From Siphonodentalium dalli (Eukaryota; Mollusca; Scaphopoda; Gadilida; Siphonodentaliidae): a stretch of 64,000 nucleotides of DNA. The stretch is taken from positions 255,045,863 through 255,109,862 of the forward strand of contig CP136064.1 in NCBI GenBank assembly GCA_032622095.1. Direction: 5' to 3'. The first letter of the stretch is position 1, and each line of letters starts with the position of its first letter. Below, one piece after another: positions 1-11,300 of the stretch. Position numbers and translations under genes: made by a program. The notes under the pieces were generated by a model. The model saw only the letters and a program-made list of their open reading frames with translations, was not told where the DNA came from and did no database searches.

Positions 1-601
1 AATTTTCTTCTTCGGACTAAGCTGACAACGGTCAACACGACTACAAAAACCAAATACAGTTATCTGGAATGATACGGGAGGACAACAGAGTACAATAAAA
101 TAGAGGTTTGCCAACTATGGGCGGTAACTCTTCAGGGAAAGCGCGGACACAAGTTTTTATGCCCGTGGGCAGTAGTGCATATCGAGATGTGCATACGGTC
201 TAATTTTCGATGTTCTGCTTCTTATAATTTCCGAGATAATAAAATGACATTTTTTCAAATAAAGGGAGATAACTCATCGATGAAAGCGCGGACAAAATCG
301 TTATGGGCCATAGGCATAGAACTCATGTACCCCAACCTACTTACCAAGTTTTAGTGTCCTACTTCTTATACTTTTCGAGTAATAGTGATTACAAAAGTGT
401 CAAGTATAATAATAATAATAACAATGAAAAATAATCGCAAAAGGGCCATAACTCCGCCAAGAAACATTGAGCGGAAATCCGGATACCATTATATCTAGTA
501 AACCTTCGATGCCTACATTCACTAGAGATTTCGCGTTCCTACTGCAATCAGTTTCTGAGTATTTCGAAATAAACGGAAAACGACCTCAGTAGAAAAACAA
601 T

Positions 602-630
602 ATACTTCCTTGGTTACACCATGGAAGTAT
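602..630. repeat. Unit-boundary palindrome, family A type (first of 14)
   Basis: Arms ATACTTCCTTGG and CCATGGAAGTAT surround the loop TTACA. The 12-bp stem has one mismatch (position 9). It recurs at every unit boundary listed for array A, and in the same form in B (23304, 25036, 26768, 28500) and E (56616, 58349, 60082). It is preceded by AACAAT and followed by AATAATA. It could extrude as a cruciform or fold as a hairpin. Its left arm matches the ATACTTCCAT found at the three element termini, so it may be a joined pair of element ends. Confidence 0.93.
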
Positions 631-743
631 AATAATAGGGCAAATCATGAGCTCAATAAATCGCATTTAAGGGACGGAAAATATAAAGTAGGATGATTAT
701 ATCTTTCCCTTAACATGTGTGGGTTGATCTCAAGTGTTTGGAA

Positions 744-776
744 GTGACCCCACCCCTGCCTCGAAATTGGGTGACG
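744..776. repeat. 33-bp motif conserved across all five unit families
   Basis: The block runs GTGACCCC, then ACCC, then TGCCTCGAAATT, then a GACG ending. It lies 113 bp after the palindrome in A and recurs at 23446-23478 (B), 34490-34523 (C), 44627-44660 (D) and 56757-56789 (E). Spacing from the palindrome is 112-113 bp in A, B and E and 82 bp in C and D. The flanking 100 bp are much more diverged between the A/B/E and C/D groups, so the motif stands out as conserved. Its role is unknown. A protein-binding or replication site is possible, but so is chance retention. Confidence 0.75.
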
Positions 777-810
777 AGATTGGGAAATAGTCAAACCCGA
801 CCCAAAATGC

Positions 811-1849
811 GATTTTTGAGAGCCCGTAACTCCGTTATTTTCCAATTGATTTGAAATTGTTTTGAGTATTGTGATCAGCTAGTTACATTGATTATTTGTT
901 ATAAATTTTGTCTGATTCAGAGACGAATAACATTTTGTTTATTGGAATGAATATGGGCCCACATTCAAAGTTTGAGGGCCCAAATCTCCGCCATTTTGTA
1001 ACGGATTTACAATCTGTTTTCAGTTTTATGATCAACGTGTATGGTAGATGTTATATATCAAGTTTCATATGATTCGGAGACGAAATAAATTTTGGTACCC
1101 CGGACCACTCCTCCCCTGACCCACAACACTGAACCGACACTGGCAAAATTTGGCTCATCGCGTGCTCTCTTCAGACCGCACGCATTGGCGTATCAGATGA
1201 CATCCAAAGTTTGACATATTCGGAGGAGATGTGATCACAAGCATATGGGGCCATATTTGAATTGTTTGAAGGCCCACAACTCTGTCATTTTTCAATGGAT
1301 TTTCGAAATTCTTTCAGTTTCTAGATCGGTTGGCGGTATGGATGTTATATTCCAAGTTTCATCCGATTCGGAGAAGAATAAAAAATTGGTACCCCGGACC
1401 ACCCCTCCCCTGACCCACAACACTGAACCGACACTGGCAAAAGTTGGCCCATCGCGTGCTCTCTTCAGACCGCACGCATTGGCGTATCAGATGACATCCA
1501 AAGTTCTACATCTTCGGAGGAGATGTGCGCACAAGCACATGGGACCAAATTGCAAACTTTGAGGGCCCGTAACTCTTGCATTTCTTCTCGGATTACAAAA
1601 ATCCTTTCCGGTATGGGTTTTTTTTCGTTCAGGGAATCTACATACTTAAATAGATGAATGTCTAATAATAAAAAAAATTGCGAAAATTTTGCCCCCACCC
1701 CAGTGTAAAAATATATGGCCAACCCTGTCAAATTTTCTTCTTCGGACTAAGCTGACAACGGTCAACACGACTACAAAAACCAAATACAGTTATCTGGAAT
1801 GATACGGGAGGACAACAGAGTACAATAAAATAGAGGTTTGCCAACTATG
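811..1849. repeat. Nested sub-repeats (about 165, 294, 293 and 287 bp) inside family A unit
   Basis: Four blocks start at the motif GGCCC-N2-AACTC or a near variant, near 820, 976, 1270 and 1563. The second and third are clear paralogues over their full length. Each contains TTTCATnnGATTCGGAGA, the C-rich string CCCCTCCCC and TTCGGAGGAGATGTG, in the same order. The first and fourth are diverged or shortened relatives. The 1.7-kb unit was thus built from an older repeat of about 150/294 bp. Short frames of 66-105 codons fall here on both strands, but they overlap antisense and look like by-products of homogeneous repeats. Confidence 0.85.
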
Positions 1850-2133
1850 GGCGGTAACTCTTCAGGGAAAGCGCGGACACAAGTTTTTATGCCCGTGGGC
1901 AGTAGTGCATATCGAGATGTGCATACGGTCTAATTTTCGATGTTCTGCTTCTTATAATTTCCGAGATAATAAAATGACATTTTTTCAAATAAAGGGAGAT
2001 AACTCATCGATGAAAGCGCGGACAAAATCGTTATGGGCCATAGGCATAGAACTCATGTACCCCAACCTACTTACCAAGTTTTAGTGTCCTACTTCTTATA
2101 CTTTTCGAGTAATAGTGATTACAAAAGTGTCAA
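1850..2133. repeat. GGTAACTC / GAGATAACTC sub-repeat pair in family A unit
   Basis: Two shorter sub-repeats begin at GGCGGTAACTC and AAAGGGAGATAACTC, about 145 bp apart, each followed by GAAAGCGCGGAC. The order matches the corresponding part of D units, where GGGAGATAACTCTG occurs twice per unit. C units keep only one copy of the related AAGGGCCATAACTCTG block, which helps explain their shorter 1253-bp length. Confidence 0.75.
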
Positions 2134-2153
2134 GTATAATAATAATAATAACA
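2134..2153. repeat. (AAT)n microsatellite preceding the tail, family A unit
   Basis: AGTATAATAATAATAATAAC occurs once per A unit between body and tail. The same AGTATAATAATA string follows the palindrome about 220 bp later, so the tail is flanked by direct repeats. Equivalent tracts lie near 24835-24860 (B), 34326-34353 (C), 44471-44491 (D) and 58151-58173 (E). All three family-switch junctions and all three terminal blocks fall in this tract. Confidence 0.9.
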
Positions 2154-2331
2154 ATGAAAAATAATCGCAAAAGGGCCATAACTCCGCCAAGAAACATTGA
2201 GCGGAAATCCGGATACCATTATATCTAGTAAACCTTCGATGCCTACATTCACTAGAGATTTCGCGTTCCTACTGCAATCAGTTTCTGAGTATTTCGAAAT
2301 AAACGGAAAACGACCTCAGTAGAAAAACAAT
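2154..2331. repeat. Tail segment between (AAT)n and palindrome, family A type
   Basis: A segment of about 180 bp begins AATGAAAAATAATCG, contains AAGGGCCATAACTCCG, and ends AGAAAAACAAT directly before the palindrome. Families B and E carry diverged versions of the same length. Families C and D have a short AT-rich tail of about 30 bp beginning AGAGAAAAATAAAAA. At array ends this segment is replaced by ACTAG plus a hairpin. Tails are therefore exchangeable modules. Confidence 0.8.
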
Positions 2332-5300
2332 ATACTTCCTTGGTTACACCATGGAAGTATAATAATAGGGCAAATCATGAGCTCAATAAATCGCATTTAA
2401 GGGACGGAAAATATAAAGTAGGATGATTATATCTTTCCCTTAACATGTGTGGGTTGATCTCAAGTGTTTGGAAGTGACCCCACCCCTGCCTCGAAATTGG
2501 GTGACGAGATTGGGAAATAGTCAAACCCGACCCAAAATGCGATTTTTGAGAGCCCGTAACTCCGTTATTTTCCAATTGATTTGAAATTGTTTTGAGTATT
2601 GTGATCAGCTAGTTACATTGATTATTTGTTATAAATTTTGTCTGATTCAGAGACGAATAACATTTTGTTTATTGGAATGAATATGGGCCCACATTCAAAG
2701 TTTGAGGGCCCAAATCTCCGCCATTTTTTAACGGATTTACAATCTGTTTTCAGTTTTATGATCAACGTGTATGGTAGATGTTATATATCAAGTTTCATAT
2801 GATTCGGAGACGAAATAAATTTTGGTACCCCGGACCACTCCTCCCCTGACCCACAACACTGAACCGACACTGGCAAAATTTGGCTCATCGCGTGCTCTCT
2901 TCAGACCGCACGCTTTGGCGTATCAGATGACATCCAAAGTTTGACATATTCGGAGGAGATGTGATCACAAGCATATGGGGCCATATTTGCATTGTTTGAA
3001 GGCCCACAACTCTGTCATTTTTCAATGGATTTTCGAAATTCTTTCAGTTTCTAGATCGGTTGGCGGTATGGATGTTATATTCCAAGTTTCATCCGATTCG
3101 GAGAAGAATAAAAAATTGGTACCCCGGACCACCCCTCCCCTGACCCACAACACTGAACCGACACTGGCAAAAGTTGGCCCATCGCGTGCTCTCTTCAGAC
3201 CGCACGCATTGGCGTATCAGATGACATCCAAAGTTCTACATCTTCGGAGGAGATGTGCGCACAAGCACATGGGACCAAATTGCAAACTTTGAGGGCCCGT
3301 AACTCTTGCATTTCTTCTCGGATTACAAAAATCCTTTCCGGTATGGGTTTGTTTTCGTTCAGGGAATCTACATACTTAAATAGATGAATGTCTAATAATA
3401 AAAAAAATTGCGAAAATTTTGCCCCCACCCCAGTGTAAAAATATATGGCCAACCCTGTCAAATTTTCTTCTTCGGACTAAGCTGACAACGGTCAACACGA
3501 CTACAAAAACCAAATACAGTTATCTGGAATGATACGGGAGGACAACAGAGTACAATAAAATAGAGGTTTGCCAACTATGGGCGGTAACTCTTTAGGGAAA
3601 GCGCGGACACAAGTTTTTATGCCCGTGGGCAGTAGTGCATATCGAGATGTGCATACGGTCTAATTTTCGATGTTCTGCTTCTTATAATTTCCGAGATAAT
3701 AAAATGACATTTTTTCAAATAAAGGGAGATAACTCATCGATGAAAGCGCGGACAAAATCGTTATGGGCCATAGGCATAGAACTCATGTACCCCAACCTAC
3801 TTACCAAGTTTTAGTGTCCTACTTCTTATACTTTTCGAGTAATAGTGATTACAAAAGTGTCAAGTATAATAATAATAATAACAATGAAAAATAATCGCAA
3901 AAGGGCCATAACTCCGCCAAGAAACATTGAGCGGAAATCCGGATACCATTATATCTAGTAAACCTTCGATGCCTACATTCACTAGAGATTTCGCGTTCCT
4001 ACTGCAATCAGTTTCTGAGTATTTCGAAATAAACGGAAAACGACCTCAGTAGAAAAACAATATACTTCCTTGGTTACACCATGGAAGTATAATAATAGGG
4101 CAAATCATGAGCTCAATAAATCGCATTTAAGGGACGGAAAATATAAAGTAGGATGATTATATCTTTCCCTTAACATGTGTGGGTTGATCTCAAGTGTTTG
4201 GAAGTGACCCCACCCCTGCCTCGAAATTGGGTGACGAGATTGGGAAATAGTCAAACCCGACCCAAAATGCGATTTTTGAGAGCCCGTAACTCCGTTATTT
4301 TCCAATTGATTTGAAATTGTTTTGAGTATTGTGATCAGCTAGTTACATTGATTATTTGTTATAAATTTTGTCTGATTCAGAGACGAATAACATTTTGTTT
4401 ATTGGAATGAATATGGGCCCACATTCAAAGTTTGAGGGCCCAAATCTCCGCCATTTTTTAACGGATTTACAATCTGTTTTCAGTTTTATGATCAACGTGT
4501 ATGGTAGATGTTATATATCAAGTTTCATATGATTCGGAGACGAAATAAATTTTGGTACCCCGGACCACTCCTCCCCTGACCCACAACACTGAACCGACAC
4601 TGGCAAAATTTGGCTCATCGCGTGCTCTCTTCAGACCGCACGCTTTGGCGTATCAGATGACATCCAAAGTTTGACATATTCGGAGGAGATGTGATCACAA
4701 GCATATGGGGCCATATTTGCATTGTTTGAAGGCCCACAACTCTGTCATTTTTCAATGGATTTTCGAAATTCTTTCAGTTTCTAGATCGGTTGGCGGTATG
4801 GATGTTATATTCCAAGTTTCATCCGATTCGGAGAAGAATAAAAAATTGGTACCCCGGACCACCCCTCCCCTGACCCACAACACTGAACCGACACTGGCAA
4901 AAGTTGGCCCATCGCGTGCTCTCTTCAGACCGCACGCATTGGCGTATCAGATGACATCCAAAGTTCTACATCTTCGGAGGAGATGTGCGCACAAGCACAT
5001 GGGACCAAATTGCAAACTTTGAGGGCCCGTAACTCTTGCATTTCTTCTCGGATTACAAAAATCCTTTCCGGTATGGGTTTGTTTTCGTTCAGGGAATCTA
5101 CATACTTAAATAGATGAATGTCTAATAATAAAAAAAATTGCGAAAATTTTGCCCCCACCCCAGTGTAAAAATATATGGCCAACCCTGTCAAATTTTCTTC
5201 TTCGGACTAAGCTGACAACGGTCAACACGACTACAAAAACCAAATACAGTTATCTGGAATGATACGGGAGGACAACAGAGTACAATAAAATAGAGGTTTG

Positions 5301-8300
5301 CCAACTATGGGCGGTAACTCTTTAGGGAAAGCGCGGACACAAGTTTTTATGCCCGTGGGCAGTAGTGCATATCGAGATGTGCATACGGTCTAATTTTCGA
5401 TGTTCTGCTTCTTATAATTTCCGAGATAATAAAATGACATTTTTTCAAATAAAGGGAGATAACTCATCGATGAAAGCGCGGACAAAATCGTTATGGGCCA
5501 TAGGCATAGAACTCATGTACCCCAACCTACTTACCAAGTTTTAGTGTCCTACTTCTTATACTTTTCGAGTAATAGTGATTACAAAAGTGTCAAGTATAAT
5601 AATAATAATAACAATGAAAAATAATCGCAAAAGGGCCATAACTCCGCCAAGAAACATTGAGCGGAAATCCGGATACCATTATATCTAGTAAACCTTCGAT
5701 GCCTACATTCACTAGAGATTTCGCGTTCCTACTGCAATCAGTTTCTGAGTATTTCGAAATAAACGGAAAACGACCTCAGTAGAAAAACAATATACTTCCT
5801 TGGTTACACCATGGAAGTATAATAATAGGGCAAATCATGAGCTCAATAAATCGCATTTAAGGGACGGAAAATATAAAGTAGGATGATTATATCTTTCCCT
5901 TAACATGTGTGGGTTGATCTCAAGTGTTTGGAAGTGACCCCACCCCTGCCTCGAAATTGGGTGACGAGATTGGGAAATAGTCAAACCCGACCCAAAATGC
6001 GATTTTTGAGAGCCCGTAACTCCGTTATTTTCCAATTGATTTGAAATTGTTTTGAGTATTGTGATCAGCTAGTTACATTGATTATTTGTTATAAATTTTG
6101 TCTGATTCAGAGACGAATAACATTTTGTTTATTGGAATGAATATGGGCCCACATTCAAAGTTTGAGGGCCCAAATCTCCGCCATTTTTTAACGGATTTAC
6201 AATCTGTTTTCAGTTTTATGATCAACGTGTATGGTAGATGTTATATATCAAGTTTCATATGATTCGGAGACGAAATAAATTTTGGTACCCCGGACCACTC
6301 CTCCCCTGACCCACAACACTGAACCGACACTGGCAAAATTTGGCTCATCGCGTGCTCTCTTCAGACCGCACGCTTTGGCGTATCAGATGACATCCAAAGT
6401 TTGACATATTCGGAGGAGATGTGATCACAAGCATATGGGGCCATATTTGCATTGTTTGAAGGCCCACAACTCTGTCATTTTTCAATGGATTTTCGAAATT
6501 CTTTCAGTTTCTAGATCGGTTGGCGGTATGGATGTTATATTCCAAGTTTCATCCGATTCGGAGAAGAATAAAAAATTGGTACCCCGGACCACCCCTCCCC
6601 TGACCCACAACACTGAACCGACACTGGCAAAAGTTGGCCCATCGCGTGCTCTCTTCAGACCGCACGCATTGGCGTATCAGATGACATCCAAAGTTCTACA
6701 TCTTCGGAGGAGATGTGCGCACAAGCACATGGGACCAAATTGCAAACTTTGAGGGCCCGTAACTCTTGCATTTCTTCTCGGATTACAAAAATCCTTTCCG
6801 GTATGGGTTTGTTTTCGTTCAGGGAATCTACATACTTAAATAGATGAATGTCTAATAATAAAAAAAATTGCGAAAATTTTGCCCCCACCCCAGTGTAAAA
6901 ATATATGGCCAACCCTGTCAAATTTTCTTCTTCGGACTAAGCTGACAACGGTCAACACGACTACAAAAACCAAATACAGTTATCTGGAATGATACGGGAG
7001 GACAACAGAGTACAATAAAATAGAGGTTTGCCAACTATGGGCGGTAACTCTTTAGGGAAAGCGCGGACACAAGTTTTTATGCCCGTGGGCAGTAGTGCAT
7101 ATCGAGATGTGCATACGGTCTAATTTTCGATGTTCTGCTTCTTATAATTTCCGAGATAATAAAATGACATTTTTTCAAATAAAGGGAGATAACTCATCGA
7201 TGAAAGCGCGGACAAAATCGTTATGGGCCATAGGCATAGAACTCATGTACCCCAACCTACTTACCAAGTTTTAGTGTCCTACTTCTTATACTTTTCGAGT
7301 AATAGTGATTACAAAAGTGTCAAGTATAATAATAATAATAACAATGAAAAATAATCGCAAAAGGGCCATAACTCCGCCAAGAAACATTGAGCGGAAATCC
7401 GGATACCATTATATCTAGTAAACCTTCGATGCCTACATTCACTAGAGATTTCGCGTTCCTACTGCAATCAGTTTCTGAGTATTTCGAAATAAACGGAAAA
7501 CGACCTCAGTAGAAAAACAATATACTTCCTTGGTTACACCATGGAAGTATAATAATAGGGCAAATCATGAGCTCAATAAATCGCATTTAAGGGATGGAAA
7601 ATATAAAGTAGGATGATTATATCTTTCCCTTAACATGTGTGGGTTGATCTCAAGTGTTTGGAAGTGACCCCACCCCTGCCTCGAAATTGGGTGACGAGAT
7701 TGGGAAATAGTCAAACCCGACCCAAAATGCGATTTTTGAGAGCCCGTAACTCCGTTATTTTCCAATTGATTTGAAATTGTTTTGAGTATTGTGATCAGCT
7801 AGTTACATTGATTATTTGTTATAAATTTTGTCTGATTCAGAGACGAATAACATTTTGTTTATTGGAATGAATATGGGGCCACATTCAAAGTTTGAGGGCC
7901 CAAATCTCCGCCATTTTTTAACGGATTTACAATCTGTTTTCAGTTTTATGATCAACGTGTATGGTAGATGTTATATATCAAGTTTCATATGATTCGGAGA
8001 CGAAATAAATTTTGGTACCCCGGACCACTCCTCCCCTGACCCACAACACTGAACCGACACTGGCAAAATTTGGCTCATCGCGTGCTCTCTTCAGACCGCA
8101 CGCATTGGCGTATCAGATGACATCCAAAGTTTGACATATTCGGAGGAGATGTGATCACAAGCATATGGGGCCATATTTGCATTGTTTGAAGGCCCACAAC
8201 TCTGTCATTTTTCAATGGATTTTCGAAATTCTTTCAGTTTCTAGATCGGTTGGCGGTATGGATGTTATATTCCAAGTTTCATCCGATTCGGAGAAGAATA

Positions 8301-11300
8301 AAAAATTGGTACCCCGGACCACCCCTCCCCTGACCCACAACACTGAACCGACACTGGCAAAAGTTGGCCCATCGCGTGCTCTCTTCAGACCGCACGCATT
8401 GGCGTATCAGATGACATCCAAAGTTCTACATCTTCGGAGGAGATGTGCGCACAAGCACATGGGACCAAATTGCAAACTTTGAGGGCCCGTAACTCTTGCA
8501 TTTCTTCTCGGATTACAAAAATCCTTTCCGGTATGGGTTTGTTTTCGTTCAGGGAATCTACATACTTAAATAGATGAATGTCTAATAATAAAAAAAATTG
8601 CGAAAATTTTGCCCCCACCCCAGTGTAAAAATATATGGCCAACCCTGTCAAATTTTCTTCTTCGGACTAAGCTGACAACGGTCAACACGACTACAAAAAC
8701 CAAATACAGTTATCTGGAATGATACGGGAGGACAACAGAGTACAATAAAATAGAGGTTTGCCAACTATGGGCGGTAACTCTTCAGGGAAAGCGCGGACAC
8801 AAGTTTTTATGCCCGTGGGCAGTAGTGCATATCGAGATGTGCATACGGTCTAATTTTCGATGTTCTGCTTCTTATAATTTCCGAGATAATAAAATGACAT
8901 TTTTTCAAATAAAGGGAGATAACTCATCGATGAAAGCGCGGACAAAATCGTTATGGGCCATAGGCATAGAACTCATGTACCCCAACCTACTTACCAAGTT
9001 TTAGTGTCCTACTTCTTATACTTTTCGAGTAATAGTGATTACAAAAGTGTCAAGTATAATAATAATAATAACAATGAAAAATAATCGCAAAAGGGCCATA
9101 ACTCCGCCAAGAAACATTGAGCGGAAATCCGGATACCATTATATCTAGTAAACCTTCGATGCCTACATTCACTAGAGATTTCGCGTTCCTACTGCAATCA
9201 GTTTCTGAGTATTTCGAAATAAACGGAAAACGACCTCAGTAGAAAAACAATATACTTCCTTGGTTACACCATGGAAGTATAATAATAGGGCAAATCATGA
9301 GCTCAATAAATCGCATTTAAGGGACGGAAAATATAAAGTAGGATGATTATATCTTTCCCTTAACATGTGTGGGTTGATCTCAAGTGTTTGGAAGTGACCC
9401 CACCCCTGCCTCGAAATTGGGTGACGAGATTGGGAAATAGTCAAACCCGACCCAAAATGCGATTTTTGAGAGCCCGTAACTCCGTTATTTTCCAATTGAT
9501 TTGAAATTGTTTTGAGTATTGTGATCAGCTAGTTACATTGATTATTTGTTATAAATTTTGTCTGATTCAGAGACGAATAACATTTTGTTTATTGGAATGA
9601 ATATGGGCCCACATTCAAAGTTTGAGGGCCCAAATCTCCGCCATTTTTTAACGGATTTACAATCTGTTTTCAGTTTTATGATCAACGTGTATGGTAGATG
9701 TTATATATCAAGTTTCATATGATTCGGAGACGAAATAAATTTTGGTACCCCGGACCACTCCTCCCCTGACCCACAACACTGAACCGACACTGGCAAAATT
9801 TGGCTCATCGCGTGCTCTCTTCAGACCGCACGCTTTGGCGTATCAGATGACATCCAAAGTTTGACATATTCGGAGGAGATGTGATCACAAGCATATGGGG
9901 CCATATTTGCATTGTTTGAAGGCCCACAACTCTGTCATTTTTCAATGGATTTTCGAAATTCTTTCAGTTTCTAGATCGGTTGGCGGTATGGATGTTATAT
10001 TCCAAGTTTCATCCGATTCGGAGAAGAATAAAAAATTGGTACCCCGGACCACCCCTCCCCTGACCCACAACACTGAACCGACACTGGCAAAAGTTGGCCC
10101 ATCGCGTGCTCTCTTCAGACCGCACGCATTGGCGTATCAGATGACATCCAAAGTTCTACATCTTCGGAGGAGATGTGCGCACAAGCACATGGGACCAAAT
10201 TGCAAACTTTGAGGGCCCGTAACTCTTGCATTTCTTCTCGGATTACAAAAATCCTTTCCGGTATGGGTTTGTTTTCGTTCAGGGAATCTACATACTTAAA
10301 TAGATGAATGTCTAATAATAAAAAAAATTGCGAAAATTTTGCCCCCACCCCAGTGTAAAAATATATGGCCAACCCTGTCAAATTTTCTTCTTCGGACTAA
10401 GCTGACAACGGTCAACACGACTACAAAAACCAAATACAGTTATCTGGAATGATACGGGAGGACAACAGAGTACAATAAAATAGAGGTTTGCCAACTATGG
10501 GCGGTAACTCTTTAGGGAAAGCGCGGACACAAGTTTTTATGCCCGTGGGCAGTAGTGCATATCGAGATGTGCATACGGTCTAATTTTCGATGTTCTGCTT
10601 CTTATAATTTCCGAGATAATAAAATGACATTTTTTCAAATAAAGGGAGATAACTCATCGATGAAAGCGCGGACAAAATCGTTATGGGCCATAGGCATAGA
10701 ACTCATGTACCCCAACCTACTTACCAAGTTTTAGTGTCCTACTTCTTATACTTTTCGAGTAATAGTGATTACAAAAGTGTCAAGTATAATAATAATAATA
10801 ACAATGAAAAATAATCGCAAAAGGGCCATAACTCCGCCAAGAAACATTGAGCGGAAATCCGGATACCATTATATCTAGTAAACCTTCGATGCCTACATTC
10901 ACTAGAGATTTCGCGTTCCTACTGCAATCAGTTTCTGAGTATTTCGAAATAAACGGAAAACGACCTCAGTAGAAAAACAATATACTTCCTTGGTTACACC
11001 ATGGAAGTATAATAATAGGGCAAATCATGAGCTCAATAAATCGCATTTAAGGGATGGAAAATATAAAGTAGGATGATTATATCTTTCCCTTAACATGTGT
11101 GGGTTGATCTCAAGTGTTTGGAAGTGACCCCACCCCTGCCTCGAAATTGGGTGACGAGATTGGGAAATAGTCAAACCCGACCCAAAATGCGATTTTTGAG
11201 AGCCCGTAACTCCGTTATTTTCCAATTGATTTGAAATTGTTTTGAGTATTGTGATCAGCTAGTTACATTGATTATTTGTTATAAATTTTGTCTGATTCAG

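Noticed and set aside
1245-1562. 105-codon plus-strand frame and overlapping 88-codon minus-strand frame repeated in every A/B unit, as candidate genes
   Set aside because: Both lie in homogenised repeats and overlap each other antisense. They change length in some units (93 and 101 codons), and A versus B differences are mostly amino-acid changing. No domain, signal or consistent start context is visible.
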